From positions 310,001 to 374,000 of the forward strand of contig NZ_JAIMCA010000005.1 of the NCBI RefSeq assembly GCF_025499465.1: a stretch of 64,000 nucleotides of DNA, given 5' to 3'. The first letter of the stretch is position 1; the number at the start of each line of letters is the position of its first letter. A model generated the notes under the pieces. That model worked only from the letters and a program-made list of their open reading frames with translations. It was not told the DNA's origin and did not search any database. Origin of the DNA: Allobosea sp. BH3. Lineage in GTDB: Bacteria > Pseudomonadota > Alphaproteobacteria > Rhizobiales > Beijerinckiaceae. Shown in pieces: positions 1-11,398 of the stretch. The translations under genes and the position numbers were made by a program.

Positions 1-569
1 TTGAAGATGCCGGCCTTCTCGCCGGCGATCTTGGTGACGGTGTCGCCGAGATATTCGGAATGGTCGAGCGAGACCGGCGTCACCACCGTGCAGGCCGGAT
101 GGGCCACGATATTCGTTGCGTCGAAGCGCCCGCCGAGGCCAACCTCCAGCAGCAGCACATCCGCAGGGTTCTCGGCGAAGAGCAGCATCGCGGCTGCCGT
201 CGTCATCTCGAAGAAGGTGATCGGATCGCCGGCATTGATGCGCTCGCAGCGCTCCAGCGCCTCGACGAGCTTGTCCTCGTCGACGAAGCGACCGCCGCCG
301 GGCGCCCCCAGCCGGATGCGCTCATGGAAGCGCACGAGATGCGGCGAGATATAGACATGGACCGAGAGGCCCGCCGCCTCGAGGATCGCCCGCATGAAGG
401 CGATGGTCGAGCCCTTGCCGTTGGTGCCGGCGACATGGATCACCGGCGGCAGACGCTTCTGCGGATCGCCGAGGCGCTCCAGCAGCGTGAGGATACGGCC
501 GAGCGAAAGGTCGATCAGCTTGGGGTGCAGCGCCATGAAGCGCGCCAGCACCGTATCGGAAGACCCCAT
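1..569 (-). CDS. folC: Bifunctional folylpolyglutamate/dihydrofolate synthase, N-terminal part (cut by window start)
   Basis: FolC adds glutamate to folates and makes dihydrofolate from dihydropteroate in the cytoplasm. The visible 189 codons contain the ATP-binding loop GTNGKGS at about residues 48-54 and the family motif LLEVGLGGRFDATN further on. The start is the ATG at 567-569; an in-frame TAG lies 7 codons upstream, so no longer start with an ATG is possible. The C-terminal half lies outside the window. It follows accD on the same strand, separated by 126 bp that hold two repeat hairpins, and the accD-folC order is usual for alphaproteobacteria. Family assignment is firm. Confidence 0.93.
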   Translation of the reverse strand, partial: MGSSDTVLARFMALHPKLIDLSLGRILTLLERLGDPQKRLPPVIHVAGTNGKGSTIAFMRAILEAAGLSVHVYISPHLVRFHERIRLGAPGGGRFVDEDKLVEALERCERINAGDPITFFEMTTAAAMLLFAENPADVLLLEVGLGGRFDATNIVAHPACTVVTPVSLDHSEYLGDTVTKIAGEKAGIF

Positions 570-590
570 GGCGCGACCGTCCGGCGGCTA

Positions 591-690
591 GAGCATTTTC
601 GAGCGAAGTGGGCACCGGTTCGCGTGAAGAAAATGCGACGAAACAAATAGTTAGAGCATTTTCGCGATTCGAGGAAACGCGGAAATGCTC
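591..690. repeat. Two palindromic intergenic repeat hairpins between accD and folC
   Basis: Two stem-loops stand side by side. GCATTTTC (593-600) pairs with GAAAATGC (629-636), and GAGCATTTTCGCG (654-666) pairs with CGCGGAAATGCTC (678-690) with one G-T pair. Both begin with the same GAGCATTTTC word. Elements of this type are common between genes in Hyphomicrobiales; a related element lies at 57761-57806. They may end or stabilise the accD transcript. Confidence 0.7.
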
Positions 691-695
691 CAGGC

Positions 696-1601
696 TCAGA
701 CCGCCTCGGCCATCGGCCGCAGAGGTGCGGGCACGGGCGCCTCGCTCTTCGCCTGCGGCTGCTTGGTCAGCAGGCGGCCCAGGCGCGCGAGCGTCTCGGG
801 GATGTCCCGGCGATGCACCACCATGTCGACCATGCCGTGGTCCTTGAGGTATTCGGAACGCTGGAAGCCGTCCGGCAGCTTCTCGCGGATCGTCTGCTCG
901 ATCACGCGCGGGCCGGCGAAGCCGATCAGCGCGCCGGGCTCCGCGATATGGATGTCGCCCAGCATGGCGTAGGAGGCGGTGACGCCGCCGGTCGTCGGGT
1001 TGGTCAGCACCACGAAATAGGGCAGGCCCGCCGCCCGCAGGCGGCGCACGGCGACCGTCGTGCGCGGCAGCTGCATCAGCGAGAGGATGCCCTCCTGCAT
1101 GCGCGCGCCGCCCGAGGCGGCGAAGACGACATACGGCGTCTTCTTGTCGAGCGCGGTCTCAGCGCCCTTGATGAAGGCCTCGCCCGCTGCCATGCCGAGC
1201 GAGCCGCCCATGAAGTGGAAGTCCTGCGCCGCGACCGTCATCGGCAGGCCCTTGACCCGGCCGAAGCCGACCTTGAAGGCGTCCGGCGCGCCGGTCTTGG
1301 CGCGGGCGTCCTTCAGCCGGTCGACATAACGCTTCTCGTCGCGGAACTTGAGCGGATCGGCCGGCGCCTCGGGCAGGGCGACATCGACCCACTTGCCCTC
1401 GTCGAAGGTCAGGCGCAGCCGCTCGGGGGCGGTGACGCGCATATGGTGCTCGGAGCCGGGGATGACGTAGCCATTGGCCTCGACATCCTTGTGGAACACC
1501 ATCTGTCCGGAATCCGGGCATTTGACCCAGAGGTTCTCGGGGGTCTCGCGCTTGAACAGCGTCTTGATGCGCGGCCGGACGACTTCGGAAATCCAGTTCA
1601 T
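696..1601 (-). CDS. accD: Acetyl-CoA carboxylase carboxyltransferase subunit beta
   Basis: AccD forms the carboxyltransferase of acetyl-CoA carboxylase with AccA and makes malonyl-CoA for fatty acid synthesis. The 301-residue length and the motifs [21 protein letters not shown] and [16 protein letters not shown] fit the family. The segment that carries a four-cysteine zinc ribbon in E. coli AccD has only one cysteine here ([13 protein letters not shown], about residue 28), as I recall for other alphaproteobacterial AccD proteins. The ATG at 1599-1601 is preceded by AGGGAA. It lies between trpA and folC on the same strand. Confidence 0.95.
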   Translation of the reverse strand: MNWISEVVRPRIKTLFKRETPENLWVKCPDSGQMVFHKDVEANGYVIPGSEHHMRVTAPERLRLTFDEGKWVDVALPEAPADPLKFRDEKRYVDRLKDARAKTGAPDAFKVGFGRVKGLPMTVAAQDFHFMGGSLGMAAGEAFIKGAETALDKKTPYVVFAASGGARMQEGILSLMQLPRTTVAVRRLRAAGLPYFVVLTNPTTGGVTASYAMLGDIHIAEPGALIGFAGPRVIEQTIREKLPDGFQRSEYLKDHGMVDMVVHRRDIPETLARLGRLLTKQPQAKSEAPVPAPLRPMAEAV

Positions 1602-1707
1602 CGGATGATTCCCTGATAGGCTTGCGGCGCGCTGGAGGCGCCGTCACGCAGGAGAGGGGCCGGGCCTGCCTGCGGACAGGCGGCGCGGCCGCTGAATGAA
1701 ACGAATC

Positions 1708-2553
1708 TCAGGCCGCTTTGGCCACGGAGCGCACGCCCTCGGCGAGTTCCCTGACAAGCGAGGTGACAGCCGAAACGGTCTTTTCCGTGGCCTTGCCCTC
1801 GGCATCGAGCGAAAGCCGAACGCGCTCCACCAGGGCCGAGCCGACGACGACGCCGTCCGCGCTTCCGGCGATCTGGATGGCGTCCTGCGCCGTCTTGACG
1901 CCGAAGCCGACCGCGACCGGCAGGTCGGTGTGCCGCTTGATGCGTGCGACCGCCTCGCCGACAGCGCCGTAATCGGCGATCGCGCCGCCGGTGACGCCGG
2001 TGACCGAGACGTAATAGACGAAGCCGGACGTGTTCTGCAGCACCTTGGGCAGGCGCTTGTCGTCCGTCGTCGGCGTGGCCAGCCGGATGAAGGAAACGCC
2101 GGCCTTCAGCGCGGGCAGGCAGAGCTCCTCATCCTCTTCCGGCGGCAGGTCGACGACGATGAGGCCATCGATGCCGACGCGGCGGGCATCGGCCAGGAAG
2201 GCCTCGACGCCATAGACGTAGATCGGGTTGTAGTAGCCCATCAGCACGATCGGCGTGTCGTGGCCTGCCTTGCGGAAGCTCTCGACCATGGCGAGCGTCT
2301 TGCGGAGCGTCTGTCCGCCCTTGAGCGCGCGCTGCCCGGCGAGCTGGACGGGAATGCCGTCCGCCATCGGATCGGTGAAGGGCACGCCGAGCTCGATCAC
2401 GTCGGCGCCGGCCGCGGGCAGGGCGTTCAGGATCGCGCTCGACGTCTCGAAATCGGGATCGCCGGCGGTGACGAAGGTCACGAGCGCCGCCCGGCCCTCG
2501 CGGGCGCAGGCCTGGAAGCGGTTCTGGATGCGGGTCTGGCCGGTCTCTGTCAT
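1708..2553 (-). CDS. trpA: Tryptophan synthase alpha chain
   Basis: TrpA cleaves indole-3-glycerol phosphate to indole and glyceraldehyde 3-phosphate within the TrpA2B2 complex. The 281-residue product has the catalytic-Glu motif [20 protein letters not shown] ([13 protein letters not shown]), the second acid region PPEEDEEL, and the phosphate-binding [10 protein letters not shown] near the C-terminus. The open frame runs further upstream, but that part overlaps the start of hrpB on the other strand and looks non-homologous, so the ATG at 2551-2553 is chosen. trpB is not next to it: hrpB is divergent, 79 bp away. accD follows downstream at 106 bp. Confidence 0.95.
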   Translation of the reverse strand: MTETGQTRIQNRFQACAREGRAALVTFVTAGDPDFETSSAILNALPAAGADVIELGVPFTDPMADGIPVQLAGQRALKGGQTLRKTLAMVESFRKAGHDTPIVLMGYYNPIYVYGVEAFLADARRVGIDGLIVVDLPPEEDEELCLPALKAGVSFIRLATPTTDDKRLPKVLQNTSGFVYYVSVTGVTGGAIADYGAVGEAVARIKRHTDLPVAVGFGVKTAQDAIQIAGSADGVVVGSALVERVRLSLDAEGKATEKTVSAVTSLVRELAEGVRSVAKAA

Positions 2554-2632
2554 GCCGCAGCGGTTAGCATGGCGCGCGCGGGCTGGCGAGTGGCTTGCGT
2601 GCGGCACGCGCCTGCGCCACATCGGCCGGGCC

Positions 2633-5128
2633 ATGCGCGCCTTCGACACCGCCCTGCCCATCGACGCCGTCCTCGGCGATCTTGCAGCCTCCCTGCATGC
2701 CCGGCCGAACGCCGTGCTGGTCGCGCCGCCCGGCGCCGGCAAGACGACGCGCGTGCCGCTCGCCCTGCTCGACGAGCCCTGGACCAAGGGCGGCAAGCTC
2801 ATCCTGCTCGAACCACGCCGGCTCGCGGCCCGCGGCGCGGCGAACCGGATGGCGCAGACGCTGGGCGAGCGCGTCGGCGAGACGGTGGGCCTGCGCGTCC
2901 GGCTCGGTTCGAAAATCGGGCCGAAGACGCGCATCGAGGTCGTCACCGAGGGCGTCTTCGCCCGCATGATCCTCGACGACCCGGCGCTGGAAGGCGTCGC
3001 CGCCGTGCTCTTCGACGAGTTCCATGAGCGTTCGCTCGACGCCGATTTCGGGTTGGCGCTGGCGCTCGATGCCCAAGGCGGCCTGCGTGAGGACCTGCGC
3101 ATCCTCGTCATGTCCGCGACGCTGGACGGTGCACGCGTCGCCAGATTGCTGGGCGACGCGCCGGTGATCGAGAGCGAAGGCCGCGCCTATTCGGTCGAGA
3201 CGCGCTATCGCGGCCGCGACCCGCTGAAGCGCATCGAGGATCAGGTCACGGAAACCATCCTGCTGGCGCTGAACGAGCAGCCGGGCTCGCAGCTCGTCTT
3301 CCTGCCGGGGCAGGGCGAGATCCGTCGTGTCGAGGAGCGCCTGCGCGAGCGGTTGCGTGATCCGGCCGTCGAGATCGCGCCGCTCTATGGTGCGCTCGAC
3401 CAGCGCGAGCAGGACCGCGCCGTGCTGCCCGCGCCGGCCGGTCGCCGCAAGGTCGTGCTCGCCACTGCCATCGCCGAGACCTCGCTGACGATCGAGGGCG
3501 TGCGCGTCGTGGTCGACTCAGGGCTCGCCCGCGTCCCGGTCTATGAGCCGGATATCGGCGTGACCCGGCTGGAGACGCGCCGTGTCAGCCGCGCCGCCGC
3601 CGACCAGCGCCGCGGCCGGGCCGGGCGCACGGAGCCTGGTGTCTGCTACAGACTCTGGGAGGAAGCCGCGACCGGTGCGCTCGAACCTTTCGCCCGCCCC
3701 GAAATCCTGTCGGCCGATCTGAGCCCCCTGCTACTGGATTGCGCGGCCTGGGGCGTCGCGGACCCTGCCACGCTCGCCTTCCTCGATCAGCCGCCCGCCC
3801 CGGCCCTCAAGGAAGCGCGCACATTGTTGGCGAGCATCGGAGCGCTCGATGCCGATGGGCGCATCACACCCGACGGGCGCGCCTTGCAGGCCCTGCCGCT
3901 GCCGCCGCGCCTTGCCCGCATGCTCGTGGCCGCGGCCCGTTTCGGGCGGGCGGATGCGGCTGCCGATCTCGCGGCCGTGCTGGTCGAGCGCGGGCTCGGC
4001 GGCGATGTCGTCGACCTCGCCGAGCGGCTGGAGCGTTTCGCCCGCGAACGCGGTGGCCGCGCGGGCGACATGCGCCGCCTCGCTGAGGGCTGGGCCCGCT
4101 CGGCGGAGCGGAGTGTTGCAAGGACGGATGGCGGGCCGCTTTCGCCGGGCTTTCTTCTCGCCTTGGCCTATCCTGACCGGGTCGCGAAGGCGCGCACGCC
4201 GGGCTCAGGGCAATATCTCCTCGCCAACGGCCGCGGCGGCGCGCTGGAGGCCTCGCAGCGCCTGGCGCGCGAGCCTTACATCGTCGTCGCCGAGATGACC
4301 GGCGCGGCCCAGCAGGCTCGGATCATGGCGGCGGCTGCAATCGACGAGGCGGAGATCGCCGCCCTCGTCGCCCATGGGCTCGCGCCCTTCGCCATCGAGG
4401 AACGCGAGGAAGCGAGTTTCGATCGCGCGGCGCGGGCGCTGCGGGTGCGAGCCGTGCGCCGCTACGGCGCGCTGTCTCTGTCTGAGCGGCCCTTGGCCGT
4501 GGCGAATACGACGGAGAATGCCGAGGCGTTGGCGAAAGGCATCGCCTCGCTCGGCATCGGCCTCCTGCCCTGGAGCAAGGGGCAGGAGCAGCTGCGCGAG
4601 CGCGTGACCTTCCTGCGCAGGGCCGAGCCGGAGGCGGGCTGGCCCGATCTCTCCGACGAAGGGTTGGCGCAGGAGCCGGAACTCTGGCTCGCTCCCGATA
4701 TCGGTGGGCGCGCCTCGCTCGCAGCGATTCAGTCTTCCGATCTTGATTCGGCACTCGCAAGCCTGCTGCCCTGGGAGATGAAGCGTCGGCTCGATGCCGA
4801 GGCGCCGACGCATTTCACCGCCCCGACAGGCTCCTCGCTCGCCGTCGACTACGCCGCCGAGGCCGGACCGACCATCGCGGTGCGCGTGCAGGAACTCTTT
4901 GGCCTCTCGACCCATCCGGCGCTGGCCGGCGGACGGGTGCCTCTGGTGCTTGAGCTGCTTTCCCCGGCGCATCGGCCGATCCAGGTCACACGCGATCTGC
5001 CGGGCTTCTGGCGCGGCTCCTGGGCGGCGGTGAAATCCGAGATGAAGGGCCGTTACCCGCGCCACCCCTGGCCGGACGATCCCGCCGCCGCCCCGCCGAC
5101 GACGCGAGCGAAGCCGCGCGGGACGTGA
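2633..5128 (+). CDS. hrpB: ATP-dependent RNA helicase HrpB
   Basis: This 831-residue DEAH-box helicase is of the HrpB family. In order it has the P-loop APPGAGKTT (31-39), the Walker B-like DEFH (128-131), SATLDG (161-166) and QRRGRAGR, then the HrpB C-terminal domain ending in PRHPWPDDP. HrpB is widespread in proteobacteria, but its RNA substrate is not well defined. The start [11 protein letters not shown] is chosen because the upstream part of the open frame overlaps trpA antisense and does not look like HrpB. A set of hairpins follows the stop and separates it from the convergent DUF1194 gene. Confidence 0.93.
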   Translation: MRAFDTALPIDAVLGDLAASLHARPNAVLVAPPGAGKTTRVPLALLDEPWTKGGKLILLEPRRLAARGAANRMAQTLGERVGETVGLRVRLGSKIGPKTRIEVVTEGVFARMILDDPALEGVAAVLFDEFHERSLDADFGLALALDAQGGLREDLRILVMSATLDGARVARLLGDAPVIESEGRAYSVETRYRGRDPLKRIEDQVTETILLALNEQPGSQLVFLPGQGEIRRVEERLRERLRDPAVEIAPLYGALDQREQDRAVLPAPAGRRKVVLATAIAETSLTIEGVRVVVDSGLARVPVYEPDIGVTRLETRRVSRAAADQRRGRAGRTEPGVCYRLWEEAATGALEPFARPEILSADLSPLLLDCAAWGVADPATLAFLDQPPAPALKEARTLLASIGALDADGRITPDGRALQALPLPPRLARMLVAAARFGRADAAADLAAVLVERGLGGDVVDLAERLERFARERGGRAGDMRRLAEGWARSAERSVARTDGGPLSPGFLLALAYPDRVAKARTPGSGQYLLANGRGGALEASQRLAREPYIVVAEMTGAAQQARIMAAAAIDEAEIAALVAHGLAPFAIEEREEASFDRAARALRVRAVRRYGALSLSERPLAVANTTENAEALAKGIASLGIGLLPWSKGQEQLRERVTFLRRAEPEAGWPDLSDEGLAQEPELWLAPDIGGRASLAAIQSSDLDSALASLLPWEMKRRLDAEAPTHFTAPTGSSLAVDYAAEAGPTIAVRVQELFGLSTHPALAGGRVPLVLELLSPAHRPIQVTRDLPGFWRGSWAAVKSEMKGRYPRHPWPDDPAAAPPTTRAKPRGT

Positions 5129-5140
5129 AGCTGAACGTCA

Positions 5141-5229
5141 TTCTCGGGCGCCGCATAGCGGCGAGCCGAGAATCTCAGGCCGGATAAGGCGCCCTCTCGT
5201 CCAGAGATGCTCGGGTCGAGCCCGAGCAT
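5141..5229. repeat. Palindromic repeats between convergent hrpB and DUF1194 genes
   Basis: An imperfect hairpin at about 5141-5172 (TTCTCGG...CCGAGAA arms) is followed by a perfect 9-bp hairpin, ATGCTCGGG at 5207-5215 and CCCGAGCAT at 5221-5229, then GACG. The second has the same design as 55024-55046 (ATGGTCGGG/CCCGACCAT, then GACG), so both belong to one dispersed family. Placed between convergent genes, it could end transcription from both sides. Confidence 0.65.
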
Positions 5230-5247
5230 GACGGCCGACGGCTCTGC

Positions 5248-6051
5248 TCAATTCCCCATCCGGTCGCGCCACTGCCGCTCGCCGGCGAGGCAGCTTGCGG
5301 CGTTCGATTGCGCCTTCTGGACCGTCGCATCCGGCGGCACTTCGGCAATCTCGCGCAGGAGCTTGGTTTTCGTCGCCTCGACGAATTGATGCTTCTCGCG
5401 GATCGGGATGACGAAGGCGCCGATGCCGGTGATGACGCAGTCGGTGTAGTAGGCATCGAGGTTGTCGATGTCGAAATAGCCGGCCTGCTTCAGCATCACC
5501 GGCAGGCCGTTGATGGCGATGCCCTTGGCGCCCGCCTCGTCACGCGCGGCGGTGACGGGGCGCCCGTCATTGTTGGCGCCGTCGCCGGAGATGTCGATGA
5601 CGCGGCGCATCGCCGTGACGTTCGCCTGTTCGAGAAGCTGCACGCCGAGATCGATCGCGCCCGAGATCGAGGTGCGGCGGCCGCGGCGGGTCGGCGCCTC
5701 GCCCAGTTCCTCCGCGAAGGCGATCGCTGCGCCTGGCCCGTCGATGACCTTCCAGGGCCGGACGACGAACTGGAAATTCCCGCCGGCCCATTCGACATAG
5801 GTCACGGCGATCTTGCCGATAGCGCCTTTCTCGATGGCATCGTGCAACTGCTTGGAGCGAAAGGCCTCGATATAGCCGTTTCGCTGCAAGGCCAGCTCGT
5901 CGAGATCCATCGAATAGGACACGTCGACCGCGAGCACGAGCGCGACATCGACCTCCTCGGGCGGTCCATCCGCCGTCTGGGCTCTGGGCAGTGCGGGGCT
6001 CCATAGCGCCGCAGCCGCGAGACACGAGAGACCGTACAGCCAACGCCGCAT
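5248..6051 (-). CDS. DUF1194 domain-containing secreted protein (von Willebrand factor A-like)
   Basis: The 267-residue product has a signal peptide (about residues 1-25, ending PRAQ) and then a VWA-like fold. The metal-site motif DVSYS is at residues 43-47, and DISGDGANNDGRP lies in the middle, as in DUF1194 proteins. The function of the family is unknown; a MIDAS motif usually means Mg-dependent ligand binding, and export to the periplasm is likely. The ATG at 6049-6051 is chosen for the GGAGGTGG just upstream; a longer start is possible but would spoil the signal peptide. cmk lies 117 bp upstream on the same strand. Confidence 0.85.
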   Translation of the reverse strand: MRRWLYGLSCLAAAALWSPALPRAQTADGPPEEVDVALVLAVDVSYSMDLDELALQRNGYIEAFRSKQLHDAIEKGAIGKIAVTYVEWAGGNFQFVVRPWKVIDGPGAAIAFAEELGEAPTRRGRRTSISGAIDLGVQLLEQANVTAMRRVIDISGDGANNDGRPVTAARDEAGAKGIAINGLPVMLKQAGYFDIDNLDAYYTDCVITGIGAFVIPIREKHQFVEATKTKLLREIAEVPPDATVQKAQSNAASCLAGERQWRDRMGN

Positions 6052-6168
6052 CGCCACCTCCGCCATTTCAGTCGCGAAAGGGAGTGTGCGCCCGGTCTGC
6101 GCGCGCGCCAAGGCGAAAAACCGTGAGCCGCGCCTGTTTCGACGGCAAATCGTCGTCGGCTTGCCCGG

Positions 6169-8207
<2,039 letters not shown>

Positions 8208-8389
8208 CTAGCATGCCCATGCAGGCCGCGCCAATGCGGCGGCTCTCGGAGCAACTGGGCGGTGCGGATTCGAGATGCCCCTTGCGCGCCGGAGGCGCTG
8301 GAGGCAAATCAGCATTTGACAGGGCCGGCCGCCCCGACTAACGGACGCCCCTGCTTTTCCAGAACATGTAGGTTAAAGGGTCCGACGCA

Positions 8390-8788
8390 GTGGCGAAACC
8401 GGAACTCGGAACGAAGCGCGTTTGCCCGGTCACGGGCCGCAAGTTCTATGATCTCGACAAAGATCCCATCGTCTCGCCCTATACGGGGCAGGCTTACCCG
8501 CGCTCGATGTTCGAGCCGCAGGCTACCAAGGCTGCGGCTGTGAAGCCGAAGGAAGAGGAAGAGGAAGAGGCCGAGGCCGCTGAGGGCGCGGTCGAGATCG
8601 TCTCGCTCGACGAGGCGGATGCGGAGGCCTCGGAGGCCGAGGCCGTCGTCACCAGCGAGGACGACATCGAGGTCGAGGACGTCGACACCGATGACGAGGA
8701 CGATACCTTCCTCGAGGAGGATGAGGAAGGTGACGACGACGTCTCCGACCTGATCGATGGCGACATCGAAGGCGACGAGGATAACTGA
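8390..8788 (+). CDS. TIGR02300 family acidic protein
   Basis: The N-terminal 45 residues carry the conserved core GTKRVCPVTGRKFYDL and DPIVSPYTG seen in the alphaproteobacterial TIGR02300 family. From about residue 54 the protein is almost all Glu, Asp and Ala, a long disordered acidic tail. Total length is 132 residues. The start is a GTG at 8390, with AAAGGG about 10 bases upstream. The function is unknown; the CPxTG pair may suggest metal binding, but only one Cys is visible. Its divergent position beside aroA is typical. Confidence 0.88.
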   Translation: MAKPELGTKRVCPVTGRKFYDLDKDPIVSPYTGQAYPRSMFEPQATKAAAVKPKEEEEEEAEAAEGAVEIVSLDEADAEASEAEAVVTSEDDIEVEDVDTDDEDDTFLEEDEEGDDDVSDLIDGDIEGDEDN

Positions 8789-8813
8789 GCCGCCTGTGAA
8801 AAAGATGATGACA

Positions 8814-8831
8814 AAGCGCCGATAGGCGCTT
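8814..8831. terminator. Possible terminator hairpin after the TIGR02300 gene
   Basis: AAGCGCC (8814-8820) and GGCGCTT (8825-8831) form a perfect 7-bp stem with a GATA loop 25 bases after the stop codon. There is no T-run, only GTGTCTT, so termination is uncertain. Confidence 0.4.
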
Positions 8832-8954
8832 GTGTCTTCCGTCCGAGCCGCCTATAGAGCGCTGCGTCGCTGGCAGGCGGCCCGGACGGAACCGCCCAAG
8901 GGCGTTGCAGAACTCCGGATTTGACGGCCGATCCCCAATTCGGCCGTTGCGCGT

Positions 8955-9030
<76 letters not shown>

Positions 9031-9276
9031 AATTTCCTCCGTAAGCAGCTGGGTTAGCCAGCCTTGCGGACGAGTGCTTCGGCGCTACCCAACATTCAGT
9101 GCGGTTCGGTTCGGGCTGGTTCGAACTGAAACGACAATGTCGCACCGAGAATCGACCCGCCGACGCCTTACGGGCGGCACCGCTCAGCCTCCTTTGCTCG
9201 GTCTGCCCGACCGTCTTTCAGGTGGCTCCGGCTGGCCTCGGACCGGAAGCGGCATCTAGCATGCAAGGATGGCAGC

Positions 9277-9558
9277 ATGGCCAGGCGCACGAAATCCAAA
9301 GCTCTCGATACTGAGTTCACGATGTTCGACGTCGTCTACGAGGACGGCTCTCGGACGTCCAATCGGCGCGTGCCGACATCGCTGCTTGGCGGCCTGGACG
9401 GCGATGAGCCGGCGAGGGCCACGATCATGGAGCAGGATCAGGTGATTTCCGAGAGGTCGGGCAAGCCGCCGCTGGCTATTGCCACGCTCGTCCGGTCGGC
9501 GAAGTCCTCGGCCGATCCGGTCAAGGATGATCGGAAGAAGAAGCGTGTTGGTGCCTGA
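9277..9558 (+). CDS. Hypothetical protein, 93 residues
   Basis: A small protein with a basic start (MARRTKSK), a compact middle with FDVVYEDGSRTSNRRVP and LGGLDGDEPARA, and a Lys-rich end. AAGGA stands about 10 bases before the ATG. I recognise no domain with certainty; the EDGSRxSNRRVP segment reads like a real conserved core, and similar short proteins of unknown function occur in related genera (memory, not checked). It stands alone: tRNA-Ala upstream, a tiny ORF on the other strand downstream. The 246 bases between the tRNA and this gene show nothing else. Confidence 0.65.
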   Translation: MARRTKSKALDTEFTMFDVVYEDGSRTSNRRVPTSLLGGLDGDEPARATIMEQDQVISERSGKPPLAIATLVRSAKSSADPVKDDRKKKRVGA

Positions 9559-9668
9559 CCGGGCTGGATGAAATACAAGGCCCGGCAGCAGGCACTCAGA
9601 CGCGCTGCCCCTGCCCGCGGATCGGTGCGGGTCGACGTTTGAGCCGTGGCACGAGCGCGGCTTCGCGC

Positions 9669-9749
9669 TCAGGGTTGCTCGGTATCGGAAATGTAGAAGC
9701 CGATGGCCGAAGCACAGGCCAGGACGATGCTGATCTCCAGAATTCCCAT
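9669..9749 (-). CDS. Predicted 26-residue single-pass membrane peptide, divergent from hemN
   Basis: The product starts MGILEISIVLACASAIGFYI and ends with SDTEQP. Nearly all of it is one hydrophobic helix with a short polar tail. GGAGG stands 6-7 bases before the ATG, a strong Shine-Dalgarno sequence for so short a frame. It is divergent from hemN, and the FNR/FixK-like box at 9863-9876 lies between them. A longer upstream extension of the frame is Arg/Pro/Ser-rich and looks unreal. Function unknown. It could be a small subunit or regulator of a membrane complex, but that is inference. Confidence 0.5.
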   Translation of the reverse strand: MGILEISIVLACASAIGFYISDTEQP

Positions 9750-9862
9750 GGTCGCCTCCGTGGTATCGCGAGAGGGAACGACCCAAGGCCTGCCATTGTT
9801 CCGCCGCGTTCGTGGCGAGTTGGGGGCGGCCGACCGAGGCCTGGTGCAGCCCATTTCCACAT

Positions 9863-9876
9863 TTGCACCAAATCAA
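9863..9876. promoter_or_regulatory. FNR/FixK-type anaerobox upstream of hemN
   Basis: TTGCACCAAATCAA fits the TTGAT-N4-ATCAA consensus at 8 of 10 fixed positions and keeps the TTG-N8-CAA core. It ends 64 bases before the hemN start. If the box sits at -41.5, the start point would be near 9911 and TATGCA (9899-9904) would serve as the -10 region. Oxygen-dependent control of hemN by FNR/FixK proteins is well known in proteobacteria. Confidence 0.7.
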
Positions 9877-9940
9877 AGATGGGCGCGTTTCGACACGCTA
9901 TGCAGGCCGTCGTTGGACAACGATTGACCGGAGCCGCGCC

Positions 9941-11284
9941 ATGCAGGCCGCGCCCTATCGGGACGAGCGCCTCCCGCGCTACACGAGCTATCCGACCGCA
10001 CCGCATTTCAATCCCGGCGTCGACGCGCAGAGCTATGCCGGCTGGCTGAAATCGCTCGCGGCGGGGACGACGACATCGCTCTACCTGCATGTGCCGTTCT
10101 GCCGCTCGATGTGCTGGTATTGCGGCTGCAACACCACGCTTGCGCTGCGCAACGGCCCGATCATCGACTATCTGGCGGCGCTGCGCGGCGAGATCGCGCT
10201 CGTGGCGGAGCAGCTCTCCGCACCGCTCGACGTGCGCCATATCCATTTCGGCGGCGGCACGCCGACGATCCTCGATCCGGCCGATTTCGTCGCGCTCGTC
10301 GCCGTGCTGCGTCGGCGCTTCGCGATCCACCGCCAAGCCGAGATCGCCGTGGAGATCGATCCACGCCGGCTCGATCCGGCGATGATGGAGGCGCTCGCCA
10401 CGGCCGGCGTCAATCGTGCGAGCCTCGGCGTGCAGAGCTTCGACCCTGCCGTGCAGCAAGCGATCAACCGCGTCCAGAGCGTCGAGCAGACCGCGGCGGT
10501 CGTGGCCGGCCTGCGCAAGGCCGGCATCGACGCCATCAGCTTCGACCTGATCTACGGCCTGCCACGGCAGACGCTGCAATCCTGCCTCGATACGATCGAG
10601 CAATGCCTGGCGATGCGCCCGGACCGGTTCTCGATCTTCGGCTACGCCCATGTGCCGGAGTTCAAGAGGCATCAGCGTCGTATCGCAACGGCCGAGCTGC
10701 CGGATGGCGAGGCGCGGCATGAGCAGGCCGAGGCCATGGCGCGCCGTCTCGTTGAGGTCGGCTATGTCCGCATCGGGCTCGATCATTTTGCCCTGCCGGG
10801 CGACGCGATGGCGCAGGCCCTGTCAGGGGGGCAGCTTCACCGGAATTTCCAGGGCTACACCACGGACCCGTGCGAGGCGCTGATCGGCCTCGGCGCCTCG
10901 GCGATCGGCCGGTTGGGGCAGGGCTATGTCCAGAACGAGGTCGTGGTCGGCCGCTATGCCGAGCAGATCGCCAATGGTTCTCTGCCGATCTCGAAGGGCT
11001 ATCGGCTGACGCCCGAGGACCGGCTCCGCGCCGAGCTGATCGAACGGGTGATGTGCGACCTTTCGGTCGATGTCGACGCCGTCTGCGCCCGGCATCCCGT
11101 CGACCGGCGGATTCTCTCACATTCGCTGCGCAAGCTCGGCGAACTTGCGCAGGAGGGGCTGGTCAGCTTCGACGGCAGCCGCGTGCGCCTGCCGGATGAG
11201 ACGCGGCTCTTCGTCCGCAAGGTGGCGTCGGCCTTCGACGCGCATCTGGACGGCCCGCCGCGGCAATTCAGCCGGACCGTCTAG
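9941..11284 (+). CDS. hemN: Oxygen-independent coproporphyrinogen III oxidase (radical SAM)
   Basis: HemN oxidatively decarboxylates coproporphyrinogen III to protoporphyrinogen IX without oxygen, using S-adenosylmethionine. The 447-residue product has the cluster motif CX3CX2CXC (Cys54, Cys58, Cys61, Cys63), the preceding RYTSYPTAPHF substrate-side segment, HFGGGTPTIL, and ASLGVQSFDPAVQQAINR. The length and the RYTSYPTA segment favour true HemN over HemW. The ATG at 9941 is chosen over a longer in-frame start because the HemN homology begins there. An anaerobox lies upstream and a perfect hairpin follows the stop. Confidence 0.94.
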   Translation: MQAAPYRDERLPRYTSYPTAPHFNPGVDAQSYAGWLKSLAAGTTTSLYLHVPFCRSMCWYCGCNTTLALRNGPIIDYLAALRGEIALVAEQLSAPLDVRHIHFGGGTPTILDPADFVALVAVLRRRFAIHRQAEIAVEIDPRRLDPAMMEALATAGVNRASLGVQSFDPAVQQAINRVQSVEQTAAVVAGLRKAGIDAISFDLIYGLPRQTLQSCLDTIEQCLAMRPDRFSIFGYAHVPEFKRHQRRIATAELPDGEARHEQAEAMARRLVEVGYVRIGLDHFALPGDAMAQALSGGQLHRNFQGYTTDPCEALIGLGASAIGRLGQGYVQNEVVVGRYAEQIANGSLPISKGYRLTPEDRLRAELIERVMCDLSVDVDAVCARHPVDRRILSHSLRKLGELAQEGLVSFDGSRVRLPDETRLFVRKVASAFDAHLDGPPRQFSRTV

Positions 11285-11293
11285 AGCAGCGGA

Positions 11294-11318
11294 CCGAAGA
11301 GTGGAATCCACTCTTCGG
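11294..11318. terminator. Perfect hairpin after hemN
   Basis: CCGAAGAGTGG (11294-11304) and CCACTCTTCGG (11308-11318) pair over 11 bp with an AAT loop, ten bases after the hemN stop. AAAATCC follows. It is a likely transcript end or 3' stabiliser. Confidence 0.55.
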
Positions 11319-11398
11319 AAAATCCGATGCGATAACAATGAGATCGATCCTCGTGGCCGCGTTCGATAGGACGCGCCACGATCGACGCTCGCCGCCCG
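11319..11398. repeat. Intergenic repeat related to the element at 61795-61868
   Basis: The words AATCCGATGCGATAACAATG and GATAGGACGCGCCACGATCG here match AATCCGATGCGACAACCATG and TATCGGACGCGCGGCGATCT at 61806-61868 in the same order and spacing range. Both copies fill the gap between a gene end and the next gene. It is a dispersed non-coding repeat of unknown role. Confidence 0.6.

Noticed and set aside
60..650. A 196-codon plus-strand frame over folC
   Set aside because: The minus strand encodes FolC with its ATP loop; the plus frame also runs into repeat hairpins.
1696..3027. A 443-codon plus-strand frame over trpA and the start of hrpB
   Set aside because: It crosses from one clear gene into another in a different frame and shows no protein motif.
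9031..9276. A small gene between tRNA-Ala and the 93-residue ORF
   Set aside because: The available frames lack a ribosome site and look random.
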